A stretch of DNA of 64,000 nucleotides from Parvibaculum sp. (GCA_002694985.1 NZNS01000010.1:333392-397391); one strand, 5' to 3'. Positions 27,464-37,800 are shown, counted from the stretch's first letter. Translations and numbers: made by a program. Notes: generated by a model not told the origin, from the letters alone.

Positions 27464-27490
27464 GGGCAAGCCGGAGAACTCCGGCTGCCC
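27464..27490 (-). terminator. Strong stem-loop between degP and the response regulator
   Basis: A 12-bp GC-rich stem with a single bulged base (GGGC-A-AGCCGGAG and CTCCGGCTGCCC around an AA loop) fills the 71-base gap after degP. There is no U-run on the minus strand, so it looks more like an attenuator or an RNA-stability element for the degP message than a simple terminator. Confidence 0.45.
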
Positions 27491-27503
27491 TCTCGTTCTC
27501 GCG

Positions 27504-28982
27504 TCAGGACTTCTCCAGCGTGATCGCCACGAAGCGCTGCTGATCCCGGCTGCGCAGGAGCAGAAGAACCGAACTCTTGCCGGCCTTTTTCGCTTCCTCG
27601 ACACCGGAGACGACATCGGCGGGCTTCTTCACGTCGCGGCCCGAGACCTTCACGATGATATCGCCGGGACGCACACCCTTCTCCGCCGCATCACTATCCG
27701 GGTCGACGCTCCTGACGACAACACCGTCGGGCGACATGGCAAGCGCGATGCCAAGGGATTCGGTGGTTGCGGTTTCGGCCTCACCGCCGGTTTCCGCTGC
27801 CGCCGCCATTTGCGGGTTATCGGGGAAGACGCCGATCTCGACGTCGATGGTCTTTTCGCGGCCATCGCGCCAGACAATGATTTCTGCATCCGTATCGGGC
27901 TTCAGATCGGCGACGGTGCGGCTTACGGCGCGCACGTCTTCCATCTGCCGGCCATTGACGCTCAGGATGACGTCGCCGGTCTTGATACCGGCGGCTTCGG
28001 CAGGGCTGTCCTTACCCACTTGGGCCACGAGGGCGCCACGCGCCTCGTCGAGCGAGAGAGAGGCCGCCATATCGTCATCCACCTGCTGAATGGTGACGCC
28101 AAGCCAGCCACGCGTGACCTTGCCGTCCTTCTTGAGCTGGGCAATCACGTTTTTCGCGATCGACGAGGGAATGGCAAAGCCGATGCCGACGCTGCCGCCG
28201 GTCGGCGAGAAGATCGCGGTGTTCACGCCCACTACATTGCCGTAGACATCGAAGGTCGGTCCGCCGGAATTACCCTTGTTGATCGAAGCGTCGATCTGGA
28301 TGAAGTCATCATAGGGGCCTGCGCCGATCTCGCGGCCGCGCGCCGAAACGATGCCCGTCGTGACCGTACCGCCAAGACCGAAGGGATTGCCGACGGCGAG
28401 CACCCAGTCGCCTACCCGCACATTGTCAGAATCGCCGAAGACCACGTAGGGAAACGGCTTCTTGCTCTCCACCTTGACGAGAGCCAGATCCGTTTTCGGA
28501 TCCTTGCCGATGAGTTTGGCCGGCATTTCCGTACCGTCGTCACGGATGACCGTGATGTCCTTGCCCTCGCCCACCACATGGTTGTTGGTGACGATGTAGC
28601 CATCCGCCGAAATCAGGAATCCCGAACCAAGCGCCGTCGAGTGACGCGACCGCGGCTTGCCGTCAGGGCCTTGCGGCTGGAGGTCTCGAAAGAATTTCTC
28701 GAAAGGGCTGCCGGGCGGGAACGGAAGGTCGGGTATGTTCGAACTCGGGGCGCTGACTTCTTCGTCAACGCGAATGCTGACTACAGCCGGGCTCACCTTT
28801 TCGACAAGATCGGCAAAGCTCGGGAGACGTTCGAGCGCGTTCGCCGTCGGAGCGGCGGACTGGGTGTCGAGCGGCGCCGTCTCCGCGTAGGCGCCCGCTG
28901 CGGGCAAGCCGAAGGCGAGCGCGCCAGCCGTGGTGAGCGCCAGCGCCTTGAGGCGCAGTGTGGTATTGCGACCGTTCCGCAT
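27504..28982 (-). CDS. degP: DegP/HtrA-family periplasmic serine protease
   Basis: A 492-residue Do-type protease with a signal peptide (cleavage near GAYA, residue 33), which degrades misfolded periplasmic proteins. The catalytic triad is H135 (TNNHVV), D165 (KTDLAL) and S239 (GNSGGP). Two PDZ domains follow at about 270-365 and 390-485, both with recognisable GDVIL/GDIIV motifs. The ATG at 28982 (AGGGAGTT upstream) is preferred to the ATG at 29060 because the signal peptide then begins at the N-terminus. It sits between ccmH and a two-component pair, as in Rhizobiales. Confidence 0.95.
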   Translation of the reverse strand: MRNGRNTTLRLKALALTTAGALAFGLPAAGAYAETAPLDTQSAAPTANALERLPSFADLVEKVSPAVVSIRVDEEVSAPSSNIPDLPFPPGSPFEKFFRDLQPQGPDGKPRSRHSTALGSGFLISADGYIVTNNHVVGEGKDITVIRDDGTEMPAKLIGKDPKTDLALVKVESKKPFPYVVFGDSDNVRVGDWVLAVGNPFGLGGTVTTGIVSARGREIGAGPYDDFIQIDASINKGNSGGPTFDVYGNVVGVNTAIFSPTGGSVGIGFAIPSSIAKNVIAQLKKDGKVTRGWLGVTIQQVDDDMAASLSLDEARGALVAQVGKDSPAEAAGIKTGDVILSVNGRQMEDVRAVSRTVADLKPDTDAEIIVWRDGREKTIDVEIGVFPDNPQMAAAAETGGEAETATTESLGIALAMSPDGVVVRSVDPDSDAAEKGVRPGDIIVKVSGRDVKKPADVVSGVEEAKKAGKSSVLLLLRSRDQQRFVAITLEKS

Positions 28983-29124
28983 GAATAACTCCCTGTCGTT
29001 GCGCCGCCTGTTTGCCCAGCCCGATGCGCGCTGGCGGCCATGCTTGACGGACAGGATCATGTCCTGATCCTTTCCAAATCATGTACAAACCATTACAGGA
29101 TGGTAAGGCGAAAAAATGACGCCG

Positions 29125-29607
29125 TCAGGAGGCGGAATCCCGGGGCTTTTCCGCGAATGTCAGCTCGGCGAGCCGGGCCTTTTCGGCCTCGGTGAGACCC
29201 GCCTCGCCCGTTTCCTGCCGCTTGCGGCGCAGAAAGGCGGCCGTCACGGCCCCGCCAACGAGCAAGACCAGCAAGGGGCCGAGCCAGAGCGCCCAGGTCG
29301 CCGGCTCGAAACGCGGCGTCATCAGCACGAATTCGCCGTAGCGGTCGACGACATAATCGAAGACTTCCTCATCGGTATCGCCTGCTGCGATCCGTTCACG
29401 GACGATACGGCGAAGATCGCCTGCCAGTTCCGCATCGGAATCGTCAATCGACTGGTTCTGGCAGACGAGACAGCGCAATTCCTTCGATATTTCGCGCGCG
29501 CGGGCCTCCTGCACCGGGTCGGACAGGCGTTCCGAGGGAGAGACAAGCGCAAGCGCGGGCCACGTCAGCATGAGGGAAAGAAACAGAGTGGCGAGGATAT
29601 GACGCAT
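29125..29607 (-). CDS. ccmH: Cytochrome c maturation protein CcmH (CycL)
   Basis: A 160-residue inner-membrane thioredox protein that reduces or holds apocytochrome c cysteines for haem ligation. After a signal peptide (LATLFLSLMLTWPALA) comes the LRCLVCQNQS motif with C46 and C49. A C-terminal membrane anchor (LWLGPLLVLLVGGAVTAAFL) and a charged cytoplasmic tail complete it. ATG 29607 lies 4 bases after the ccmF stop; longer in-frame starts would run inside ccmF and lack a signal peptide. Confidence 0.93.
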   Translation of the reverse strand: MRHILATLFLSLMLTWPALALVSPSERLSDPVQEARAREISKELRCLVCQNQSIDDSDAELAGDLRRIVRERIAAGDTDEEVFDYVVDRYGEFVLMTPRFEPATWALWLGPLLVLLVGGAVTAAFLRRKRQETGEAGLTEAEKARLAELTFAEKPRDSAS

Positions 29608-29611
29608 GGCG

Positions 29612-31588
29612 CTATTCCGCAGGCGCCGCGCGAAGTCGCGCACGGGTTGGCGCGCCGACACGAAGGCGCCGGTCGGCAAGAGACATGATCCCGCCCAGCG
29701 CCATGATTGCGCCGCCGATCCATATCCACGGCGCGAGAATGTTGTGATAGGCGCGCACAACCCATTTGCCGTCATCGGACGGCTCGCCGAGTACGACATA
29801 GAGGTCCGCAAGCCCGTTGGTCCGAATTGCAGGTTCGGTTTTCTCCTGCCGCTCGGCGGGGAAACGGCGCTTCTCCGGCGTCAGGGTAGCGATCATGCGT
29901 CCGGCCTTCTCCACGCGAACGACGCCAACCGTTGCTTCGTAGTTCGGTCCGTCGCGCATCCCCACGCGCTCGAGCGTCAGCGTATAGCCGGCGATTTCGG
30001 CGCTCTCTCCCGGGGCGAGCGTGGTGATGAGCTCGCTCTGCCACGCGGTCACGCCCACGATGCCGGCCACCACAATACCAAGCCCACCATGGGCCAGCGA
30101 TGTGCCCCACGCGGCGCGCGGCAGGCGGCGCGCACGGTAGAGGCTTTCGCGCAGAGGCGTCGTAAACAGGCGAATGCGCCACGCGATCTCGGAAGCCGCG
30201 CCCACGACGAGCCAGACGGCGAGCCCTATGCCGAAGGGCGCGAGCCAGGGCCCGTCATAGGCAAAAGCGAAAGTCACGAGGCAAGCGATGAAGGCGAGAG
30301 CTGCCGCCGCGATCAGCCGTTCGGCGGCTGCCTTCACGTCGGCCCGTTTCCAGCCAAGCAGCGGCCCGAGCGGTACGAGGCAGAGAAGCGGTACAAAAAT
30401 GGGCACGAAGGTGTAGTTGAAGAAGGGTGGCCCCACCGTGATCTTCGCGCCAGTCAAGCCATCGAGAAGCAGCGGATAGAGCGTACCGATGAAGACGGAG
30501 GCCACGGCCGCCGACAGCAACAGGTTGTTCATCAGCAACGCGCCCTCACGGCTGATCGGCGCAAAAATGCCGCCCGTCTTCAGAAGCGGTGCGCGCCACG
30601 CATAAAGCGCCAGCGAACCGCCGACAAAGACGACAAGGATGCCAAGAATGAAGACGCCCCGATCGGGATCGACGGCGAAGGCATGGACAGAAGTGAGCAC
30701 CCCCGAACGCACAAGAAAAGTGCCGAGTAGGGAAAGCGAGAAAGCGAGGATCGCCAGAAGGATGGTCCAGCTTTTGAGCGCGCCCCGCTTTTCCGCGACG
30801 ATGGCGGAATGAAGCAGCGCCGTCCCCGCAATCCAGGGCATCAGCGAGGCGTTCTCCACCGGATCCCAGAACCAGAAGCCGCCCCAGCCGAGCGTGTAAT
30901 AGGCCCACCATGAGCCCATGGCTATGCCGATGGTGAGCGACAGCCAGGCGGCAAGCGTCCACGGCCGCACCCAGCGCGCCCATGCCGCATCGACCTTGCC
31001 TTCGATCAAAGCGGCAATTGCGAAGGAGAAGGTCATGGAGAACCCGACATAGCCCGCATAGAGCCAGGGCGGATGAAAGGCGAGTGCGCGGTCTTGCAGG
31101 ATCGGATTAAGCCCGCTGCCTTCGAAGGGCGCAGGATCGAGGCGCAGGAAGGGATTGGAGGTCAGGAGGATGAAAAGAAGAAAGGCAACCGCAATGGAAG
31201 CCTGCACCGCGAGGACGCGGGCGCGCAGCGTGTCCGGCAGATTTTTGCCAAAGAGCGCAACCAGCGCACCGAAGAGCGCCAGGATAAGCACCCAGAGAAC
31301 CATTGAGCCTTCGTGATTTCCCCAGACACCCGAAATCTTGAAGATCATCGGCTTCTCGGAATGCGAATTGTCGAAGACAAGCTTCACAGAGAAGTCGGAG
31401 ACAATGAAGAGATAGAGAAGCGCGCCGAAGGCGAATGCGACAAGCAGGAATTGAAGCAGCGCAGCGGGGGTTGCAACGCCGATCAATTGCGCGTCGCGGC
31501 GATGCGCGCCGACCATCGGCACAACCATCTGCACCAACGAGACGACGAAGGCGAGCACCAGCGCAAAATGGCCGAGCTCGGCAATCAT
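29612..31588 (-). CDS. ccmF: Haem lyase CcmF (CycK)
   Basis: A 658-residue polytopic inner-membrane protein that joins haem to the CXXCH motif of apocytochromes c in the system I pathway. It has about 14-15 hydrophobic helices and the tryptophan-rich WWD motif near [24 protein letters not shown]. Conserved periplasmic histidines are present. Length equals that of typical CcmF. It overlaps ccmE by 4 bases (31585-31588) and is followed immediately by ccmH. Confidence 0.95.
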   Translation of the reverse strand: MIAELGHFALVLAFVVSLVQMVVPMVGAHRRDAQLIGVATPAALLQFLLVAFAFGALLYLFIVSDFSVKLVFDNSHSEKPMIFKISGVWGNHEGSMVLWVLILALFGALVALFGKNLPDTLRARVLAVQASIAVAFLLFILLTSNPFLRLDPAPFEGSGLNPILQDRALAFHPPWLYAGYVGFSMTFSFAIAALIEGKVDAAWARWVRPWTLAAWLSLTIGIAMGSWWAYYTLGWGGFWFWDPVENASLMPWIAGTALLHSAIVAEKRGALKSWTILLAILAFSLSLLGTFLVRSGVLTSVHAFAVDPDRGVFILGILVVFVGGSLALYAWRAPLLKTGGIFAPISREGALLMNNLLLSAAVASVFIGTLYPLLLDGLTGAKITVGPPFFNYTFVPIFVPLLCLVPLGPLLGWKRADVKAAAERLIAAAALAFIACLVTFAFAYDGPWLAPFGIGLAVWLVVGAASEIAWRIRLFTTPLRESLYRARRLPRAAWGTSLAHGGLGIVVAGIVGVTAWQSELITTLAPGESAEIAGYTLTLERVGMRDGPNYEATVGVVRVEKAGRMIATLTPEKRRFPAERQEKTEPAIRTNGLADLYVVLGEPSDDGKWVVRAYHNILAPWIWIGGAIMALGGIMSLADRRLRVGAPTRARLRAAPAE

Positions 31589-32067
31589 GGGTAGCTGCCC
31601 TGTCCGTAGGTCTCGGCGTGCGACGCCTCGGCGCCCTCGCCCTGCCAGTTGCCGGTCTTCTTCAGCGCATCGGCCACTTCGGGCGGCATGTAATTTTCAT
31701 CATGCTTGGCAAGCACCTTGTCGGCGGTGAAGGTGCCATCTTGTTGCATGGCACCCTCGGCGACGACGCCCTGGCCTTCGCGAAAGAGGTCCGGCAGCAC
31801 ACCGCGATGGGTGACGGGAATCGTCTCCACGAAATCGGTCACATTGAAACGCACATTCGCGTCGTCAAGCTTTTGCAACGACCCCATCTCGACCAGCCCG
31901 CCCAGACGAATCCGCTCGCCCGGCTCCACGCCGCGCTCGACCACGTCGCTCGGGCTATAGAAGAACGTAACGCTGTCGCTCAACGCATAAAGCACGAGCC
32001 CGGCGGCCATGCCCAGAATGCCGAGGCTGACGAAGATGAATGTGGCGCGGCGCTGTCTGCGCGTCAT
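31585..32067 (-). CDS. ccmE: Haem chaperone CcmE (CycJ)
   Basis: A 160-residue membrane-anchored periplasmic OB-fold protein that carries haem covalently from CcmC/CcmD to CcmF. The N-terminal anchor is [19 protein letters not shown]. The haem-binding histidine H122 and nearby Y126 lie in [13 protein letters not shown], the family signature. Its stop overlaps the ccmF start (ATGA). In this genome it is separated from ccmI by a hydrolase gene, so it may have its own promoter in the 116-base gap 32068-32183. Confidence 0.95.
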   Translation of the reverse strand: MTRRQRRATFIFVSLGILGMAAGLVLYALSDSVTFFYSPSDVVERGVEPGERIRLGGLVEMGSLQKLDDANVRFNVTDFVETIPVTHRGVLPDLFREGQGVVAEGAMQQDGTFTADKVLAKHDENYMPPEVADALKKTGNWQGEGAEASHAETYGQGSYP

Positions 32068-32183
32068 GTTTCGCTCCCGTCCCGGGCCGCAAGGCGGCCG
32101 ACGGGGAGAGGTATATCCTGCCGGAACCTTCCCTTGAAACCGCTAAATCGTCGCGGGGGAAAAGGTTTTCGGGGCCAGAGACC

Positions 32184-33116
32184 TCAAAGCCCCAGCATCA
32201 GGCGGGTTGCCGGGCCCGCAATACCGTCATCCATGATCCCGAAGTCACGCTGAAAGGATTTCAGCGCCTTTTCGACGCTTTCGCCGAAGATACCATCGCA
32301 ATTCAGGGCATAGCCCTCCTTCACAAGCGCCTCCTGAAGGGCGCGGACATCGTTCCCACTCATTCTTGGCTCGGCAAGGCGGAGCGTTCGAACTGTCGCA
32401 TCTTCGGCCGAAGCAGGAATGGCAGGGCCAATATCCAGCACATCCTCATCTATACGGACGCCCCTAACCGTCATTGGCAGCGCGAGCGACCAGTTGCCAG
32501 CTTTCGCCAGCGCCGCGAAGGCATCCATACGATAGACACATTTCCTCAAGAGGGCGTTCGAGTGACTGGAGAACCATGAACGGCGCTCGCCAATATAGGT
32601 CTCCGTCCATCTGCGTGCGCCCGCCTTCAGCGGCGTCCCGGCCTTTGCGGTCGTGCGATCGCGCATCGCGCTCCACGAGCCGTGAATGACGCCGTCATAG
32701 ACGATGGCGGCGGACAGCGCCTCGACGAGACCGAGTTTCCCTGCTGCCGTTACCGCCGGTGTCCAGTAAACCCGGTCGAAAAAAGCATCCTGCGTCTCCT
32801 GCATGACAGGATCGGCGCCGGCTTCGCTCAGAAGATTTCGGAACGCCCGGTCCGTGTCGAGGCGAAGATCAATGTCGGAAAGACGTGGCAGATAAGGCTG
32901 GAGCGATCGCGCATGCGAGGCGCCGGGCATGGCGCAATATGATTTGATAAGGAGGTGGAGATTGCCGCTGCCGAGCGTGGTTTGAGCGCGGCCATAGGTA
33001 AGGTGCCCACTATCGCCCGCGAGTAACGTGACACGGGCATAGTCGCCTCGTGCACTTCCCGTCTCGAAGATATTGACGATGGCCTTTGCCGTTTCCTTTT
33101 GGGTTTCGCTCAACAT
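32184..33116 (-). CDS. GH46 chitosanase-like hydrolase with peptidoglycan-binding domain
   Basis: A 310-residue protein. The first 230 residues match the GH46 chitosanase (lysozyme-like) fold: IVNIFETGSARGDY with candidate acid E18, and GDSGHLTYG with D35, close to the catalytic Glu/Asp spacing of the family. Residues about 250-310 are a peptidoglycan-binding-1 domain (RMSGNDVRALQEALVKEGY, CDGIFGESVEKALKSFQ). No signal peptide is present, which is unusual for a secreted chitosanase and recalls endolysins that need a holin or act in the cytoplasm. It interrupts the ccmI-ccmE order on the same strand, suggesting a later insertion. Action on peptidoglycan rather than chitosan is an inference. 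Confidence 0.78.
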   Translation of the reverse strand: MLSETQKETAKAIVNIFETGSARGDYARVTLLAGDSGHLTYGRAQTTLGSGNLHLLIKSYCAMPGASHARSLQPYLPRLSDIDLRLDTDRAFRNLLSEAGADPVMQETQDAFFDRVYWTPAVTAAGKLGLVEALSAAIVYDGVIHGSWSAMRDRTTAKAGTPLKAGARRWTETYIGERRSWFSSHSNALLRKCVYRMDAFAALAKAGNWSLALPMTVRGVRIDEDVLDIGPAIPASAEDATVRTLRLAEPRMSGNDVRALQEALVKEGYALNCDGIFGESVEKALKSFQRDFGIMDDGIAGPATRLMLGL

Positions 33117-33184
33117 GGGTGTCTGCCGTCCTCTGCGCGTGTGAGTCGGCGCACATCCTACAGGCAGGCACGGCAGGCCGGGGA

Positions 33185-34273
33185 TTAGTCGGCCAGCGAT
33201 TTTTCGGCTTCTGCGATCCGGGCGAGAGCCGCTTCGTCTTCGGGAAAGGCCGCCCTGGCCTCCGCCACCGCCGCGCGCGCCTTTTCCATTTCGTTCAACA
33301 CCTCGTAGGAGCGGATCAAACGAAGCCAGCCTTCGAGGTCGGCGGGGTCCTTCGCAAGGCGTGCCGCAAGACCGTCCACCATGCCGCGGATCATCGGCTC
33401 ATCGGCGGCGGAAATTGCGGGGCGCTGCTCCAGGGATGCGATGCGCGCACGAATGGCGGGCGCCCAGTTCGCATCATCGGGGGCCGTTTCAAGGAGTTCT
33501 TTCCACCGCGCGAGCGCCGCATCGCGGTTCCCGGCTTCGAAATCCGCCATGCCGAGGAAATATTGTGCGCGAGGTTCTGCCGGGTCGAGCTCGACCGCCT
33601 TTTCGAAATCCTGTTTCGCACCCGGCCCCACGACACCGTCATTCGACATGACGCGCGCCTCGCCGCGCGCGGCAAGACGGCCCGCCGTCACCCCGTCTGC
33701 CAGCATGGCTCGGGTCCAGGCGTTCGCTGCCTCCTCGAAGCGGCCAAGCTGCAGATAAACGGGCGCAACAAGCTCCCATCCGCGCACGTCATCCGGTTGC
33801 TGTTTCAGGTGGCGCTCGATTCTGAGCACCAGACCTTCCAGGGGCAATTCTTCGGGCGGAACGTTGAGACGCTCGGCAAATGGCTGCCCCTTCATGCCGG
33901 GAGAACCTTCGGCAAGATAGACGCCGAGCGCGAGGGACGGCACGGCCAGCGCAAGCACCAGCGCCGTGCCCTTGCGCCAGCGCGGATCGGTGGCGGTGCG
34001 TCCCGTTTTTTTGCGCTCCTCATCCGCTGCGAGAAGGCGGCGCGAAATTTCAAGGCGGGCGGATTCCGCTTCCACCTCACCGATTACGCCGCGCTCGAGA
34101 TCGCGGTCGACTTCTTCAAGCTGATCGCGATAAAGCGCAACCTCGCTATCGCCCCGGCTCGTCTCCGATGCTGATGCTTCACTTCTCAACGGGCGCAGCA
34201 ACAGCCAGAGCGCGACGCCCGTGAGCGCCGCAAACGAGATGAAGAGAAATATGTCGTTCGACGAAAGCAGCAC
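33185..34273 (-). CDS. ccmI: Cytochrome c maturation protein CcmI (CycH)
   Basis: A 362-residue apocytochrome c chaperone of the inner membrane. Two membrane helices (IFLFISFAALTGVALWLLL at about 8-27 and ALVLALAVPSLALGVYLA at about 98-115) flank a basic cytoplasmic leucine-zipper-like loop (LYRDQLEEVDRDLERGVIG). The periplasmic C-terminal half contains TPR repeats (GWELVAPVYLQLGRFEEAANAW; PRAQYFLGMADFEAGNRDAAL). It starts the ccm operon. The 253-base gap upstream (34274-34526) shows no other gene and probably contains the promoter. Confidence 0.9.
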   Translation of the reverse strand: MLLSSNDIFLFISFAALTGVALWLLLRPLRSEASASETSRGDSEVALYRDQLEEVDRDLERGVIGEVEAESARLEISRRLLAADEERKKTGRTATDPRWRKGTALVLALAVPSLALGVYLAEGSPGMKGQPFAERLNVPPEELPLEGLVLRIERHLKQQPDDVRGWELVAPVYLQLGRFEEAANAWTRAMLADGVTAGRLAARGEARVMSNDGVVGPGAKQDFEKAVELDPAEPRAQYFLGMADFEAGNRDAALARWKELLETAPDDANWAPAIRARIASLEQRPAISAADEPMIRGMVDGLAARLAKDPADLEGWLRLIRSYEVLNEMEKARAAVAEARAAFPEDEAALARIAEAEKSLAD

Positions 34274-34526
34274 GGGTAAACCTTCTTCAAAGGGCTGGCG
34301 GCAAAGAGGCGCCGAGCCTGTATAGAGGTTTCAGCGTGGCGCCGAAAGCGGCGGAGGGACGCAGCCCGGTTTGACGGTGGTTTGCCCCGGCCCCGGCAAT
34401 TCAATGGAAGCAGCCAGTCGCCCGGCTCGGCAGAGAACGACGGAACGCCGAGCGCGCGCACACGGTGACGCACTCATCATGTTCGTGGTGTGGGAACGGA
34501 AGTAGGAGTGGAAGCGAAAAAGACCC

Positions 34527-36383
34527 TCAATAGGCCACCACGCCTTTCGGCTTGTCCCGATTAACAACGCGCGAGAGCGGCAACTCTATGTGTACCGTTG
34601 TTCCCTGTCCAAGTTCGCTTTCGATGGTAAGGACGCCGCCATGAAGCTCCGTCAGATGTTTTGCAAGTGGCAGGCCGAGGCCCGTTCCTTCATGTTGACG
34701 TGAGAGCGAGCCGTCGAGCTGTGTGAATGGCGTGAGCGCCCGGGGAATATCCTCCTCGGAAATGCCGCAACCTCTATCCGTCACAGAGATACGCAAATGC
34801 TCGGATGCGAGCTCTCCCGAGATTGAAATCTCCCCACCGTCCGGGCTGAACTTCACCGCGTTCGAAACGAGATTAATCAGCACCTGCTTCAAGGCACGCT
34901 CGTCTGCCACCACCACAAGCGGGGGATCAGGCAAGCTACATGCAAGATCGATATTTGCCTGCTGTGCGCGGTGCCGGACGATGCGCACGGCGGATTCCAC
35001 AACATGATCGAGGTCCGTCTCGTCTTCATGCAGCTTGAAGTGCCCCGCCTCAATCTTGGAAAGATCAAGAATGTCGTTGATGAGGCTGAGAAGATGCACA
35101 CCGCTGTTGTGAATATCTTCCGCATATTCACGATAGCGCGGATTGCCGACCGGCCCGAAGAGCTCACGCTCCAGCGCCTCTGAAAAACCGATAATGGCAT
35201 TTAGCGGCGTGCGAAGTTCATGGCTCATATTGGCCAGGAATTCCGATTTGGAGCGGCTCGCGGCTGTTGCCTGGTCGCGCGCATCGCGCAGCGCCTCTGC
35301 TTCCCGTCGCCGGGCTGTGACGTCCTGGAGACCCAGCAATACGGCGCGCCGCCCCTGAAAATGGACGGTCGCCGCCGAGACAAGAACATGGATGGGCTCC
35401 CCATCCATGCGTTTCATGCCAAGTTCCACCGGTGAACCGGCGCGGCCCTTCAAAACGAGACGGTCGAGGCGGGCGGGAAGATCGTTTTCCTGGAATAGCT
35501 GGCGTACATCCAGGCCGGTTACATCCTCGTCCTCGACATCGAAGAGCTGGAGGGCGGCCATATTCGCCTGCATCACGCGAAAGGTCGCGGGATCGATCAA
35601 TGAAATAGGCAAAGGTGCAGCATAGAAGATGCTCTGGAAGCTTTCTTCCGTCGCGCGCACAGCCTGTTCGGCTTCCTGCCGAACACCCACTTCCCGTTTC
35701 AGTTCATCGTAGAGTTCCTGCTGGCGCAGGAGTGTCGTGAAACCATTGCGGCGCAGCCTGTTTGCGGCGCGCACCATTTCGACGCCGATAGCGTTCACGA
35801 CGGCGAAGAGAACGCAGACTTCCAGCATGGTGAGAGCGGATACCTCACCAAGTGAAGGCGTAACCGCGACAAACCCGATGCACAGAGCAGAAGACAAGGC
35901 GAGGTTGGCGGTGAGGCGCGTCGGCACCCCGATATAGAAGGCAAAGAGAATGACAACAATGCTGAGAAGCGCGGCGGCGAAGTCGACCTCGCCGAGCATC
36001 AGCGAGAGAGGTGAAATGATTGCGACAAGCGCCTGCGTGAGAATGGCGCAGAACATGAAAGAGCGCCTGTCATCGGGCGTCCTGAAAAACTTGAGTGCGA
36101 GGAGAATCGCACCGAGCGCCACAAGGCGGCCTGCTGAAAGTGCAAAAGATGACCAGCTGAACCCGAGCGCGATAAAATCGAAAACCATCCAGCTCGTGAA
36201 GACATAGACGGCAATCAGCACCACGCCCAGACGCGAATGTATCTCGTCCCAGCTCGCGCGCAGATAATTATCTTCAAGCACCGGATCGGCAAACTCGCCA
36301 GTCCAGAGATATGCGGGCTCGTCCTCCGGCTCACACCGTAATGCGGACAATGCCTTCCCACTCGTGTCAGCCGGCCACGTCAC
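34527..36383 (-). CDS. Membrane PAS sensor histidine kinase
   Basis: A 618-residue kinase with about six N-terminal membrane helices (roughly residues 53-203) resembling a MASE-type sensor. A coiled coil follows, then a PAS domain (about 243-358, with FYAAPLPISLIDPATFRVMQ), HisKA with H388 in MSHELRTPLNAIIGFSE, and an ATPase domain with NLVSNAVKFSPDGG, DRGCGISEEDIP and GTGLGLPLAK. The HisKA block resembles the PleC/DivJ group, as does the kinase at 7008. No receiver domain or adjacent regulator gene is present, so it is an orphan. The start at 36383 is tentative; the first 40 residues are soluble. Confidence 0.85.
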   Translation of the reverse strand: MTWPADTSGKALSALRCEPEDEPAYLWTGEFADPVLEDNYLRASWDEIHSRLGVVLIAVYVFTSWMVFDFIALGFSWSSFALSAGRLVALGAILLALKFFRTPDDRRSFMFCAILTQALVAIISPLSLMLGEVDFAAALLSIVVILFAFYIGVPTRLTANLALSSALCIGFVAVTPSLGEVSALTMLEVCVLFAVVNAIGVEMVRAANRLRRNGFTTLLRQQELYDELKREVGVRQEAEQAVRATEESFQSIFYAAPLPISLIDPATFRVMQANMAALQLFDVEDEDVTGLDVRQLFQENDLPARLDRLVLKGRAGSPVELGMKRMDGEPIHVLVSAATVHFQGRRAVLLGLQDVTARRREAEALRDARDQATAASRSKSEFLANMSHELRTPLNAIIGFSEALERELFGPVGNPRYREYAEDIHNSGVHLLSLINDILDLSKIEAGHFKLHEDETDLDHVVESAVRIVRHRAQQANIDLACSLPDPPLVVVADERALKQVLINLVSNAVKFSPDGGEISISGELASEHLRISVTDRGCGISEEDIPRALTPFTQLDGSLSRQHEGTGLGLPLAKHLTELHGGVLTIESELGQGTTVHIELPLSRVVNRDKPKGVVAY

Positions 36384-36579
36384 GCAAGTGTCCCCTCTTC
36401 ATTCCACGCCAAGGGACGCTCCTCCCGCGATCCCAGCGCGCGTAGATTACGGAGCAAAGGCTAAATAAAATACAAAATTCGGAAAGCTGGTCTTCCTCAT
36501 TGCGGTAGCCTTGCCTATCGTCCGGGCACCTGTCCGCTGTATGAAAATGAGACAAATCAATCTGCTGCAAGGAGAAGTC

Positions 36580-37797
36580 ATGTCAGGGGAGAAAAGCGGC
36601 GGCATTCTGGAAGGCGTCCGCGTACTCGATTTCGGTCGCTATATAGCGGGGCCCTATTGCGCGGCACTGCTGGGCGATATGGGCGCCGAGGTCATCCGCA
36701 TCGAGCGGCGGGAAGGGTCCGAGGATCGTTTCGTGCAGCCGATCGTGCCTGAAGCCGGGCCCGGGGAAGGTGGCGAAGGCGCCATGTTCCTGCAGATGAA
36801 CCGCAACAAGCGCGGCCTCACCCTCGACCCCATGACGGAAACGGGACGCGGTATCGTACGCCGGCTCGTCGCCACGGCAGATGTCGTGGTCGCAAACCTG
36901 CCTCCCTCTACACTGAAGGCAATGGGTCTCGACTACGAGAGCCTCACGGCGGAAAAACCCGACATCATCCTCACCACGGTTTCCGCCTTCGGGCATGGCG
37001 GGCCATATAGCGAGCGGACCGGCTTCGACGGGGTGGCGCAGTCAATGGTGGGCACAGCCTATCTCACCGGCCATCCCGAGGAGCCCGTAAAAAGCTATGC
37101 ACCCTGGGTCGATTTCGGCACAGCGTCGCTCTCGGCCTTCGGAACCATGGCAGCGCTCATGGAACGAACGAAATCCGGCAAGGGGCAGGTCGTCGAAGGA
37201 TCGCTTCTTTCTACCGCCCTCGCCTATTTCAATTTTCATCTCATTGAACAGGATCTGCGCAAGACAGACCGCATCGCTATCGGCAACCGCTCTCCCTATG
37301 CCGGCCCCGCCGATATTGTCCGCACGAAAGATGGCTGGATACTGGTTCAGGTAATCGGCATGCCGCTGTTCAAGCGGTGGGCGCGGCTCATGGGTGAAGA
37401 TCACTGGCTGACGGACCCGCGCTTCAAGGACGATCTTTCACGCGGCGATCATGGTGAAATCCTTTCGGAGCGCACTCAGCAATGGGCGGAAACGCGCACG
37501 ACCGGGGAAGCGCTTGCCGAGCTCGAAGCCGCGCGCATTCCCGCCGGTCCGGTTTACACACCGCAACAGGCGCTTGATGACAGACATATAAATGAAATGG
37601 GCTATCTGAAACCTCTCGCCTTTCCGGGCCTGCCCGGCCCGGCACCGGTCATGGAAACGCCGCTCCGGCTTTCACGCACTCCCGGTTCCCTCCGCGAGCG
37701 CGCGCCGCTGCTCGGCGAACACACGGAAGTTATTCTTGGCGAGCTCGGTTACACGGCAGACGAAATTTTGTCGTTCCGCTCGGAAGGAGTGATCTGA
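36580..37797 (+). CDS. Class III CoA-transferase (CaiB/BaiF family)
   Basis: A 405-residue family III acyl-CoA transferase, which moves CoA between carboxylic acids through an aspartyl thioester. The N-terminal Rossmann part is typical (GVRVLDFGRYIAGPYCAALLGDMGAEVIRIE), and D178 in APWVDFGTASL is the likely catalytic aspartate. The C-terminal segment has ADIVRTKDGWILVQVIG. The ATG at 36580 has AAGGAGAA upstream and matches the family start; the frame extends to 36511. It is 3 bases from the next gene and so probably co-transcribed with it. The acid substrate is unknown. Confidence 0.88.
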   Translation: MSGEKSGGILEGVRVLDFGRYIAGPYCAALLGDMGAEVIRIERREGSEDRFVQPIVPEAGPGEGGEGAMFLQMNRNKRGLTLDPMTETGRGIVRRLVATADVVVANLPPSTLKAMGLDYESLTAEKPDIILTTVSAFGHGGPYSERTGFDGVAQSMVGTAYLTGHPEEPVKSYAPWVDFGTASLSAFGTMAALMERTKSGKGQVVEGSLLSTALAYFNFHLIEQDLRKTDRIAIGNRSPYAGPADIVRTKDGWILVQVIGMPLFKRWARLMGEDHWLTDPRFKDDLSRGDHGEILSERTQQWAETRTTGEALAELEAARIPAGPVYTPQQALDDRHINEMGYLKPLAFPGLPGPAPVMETPLRLSRTPGSLRERAPLLGEHTEVILGELGYTADEILSFRSEGVI

Positions 37798-37800
37798 AGC

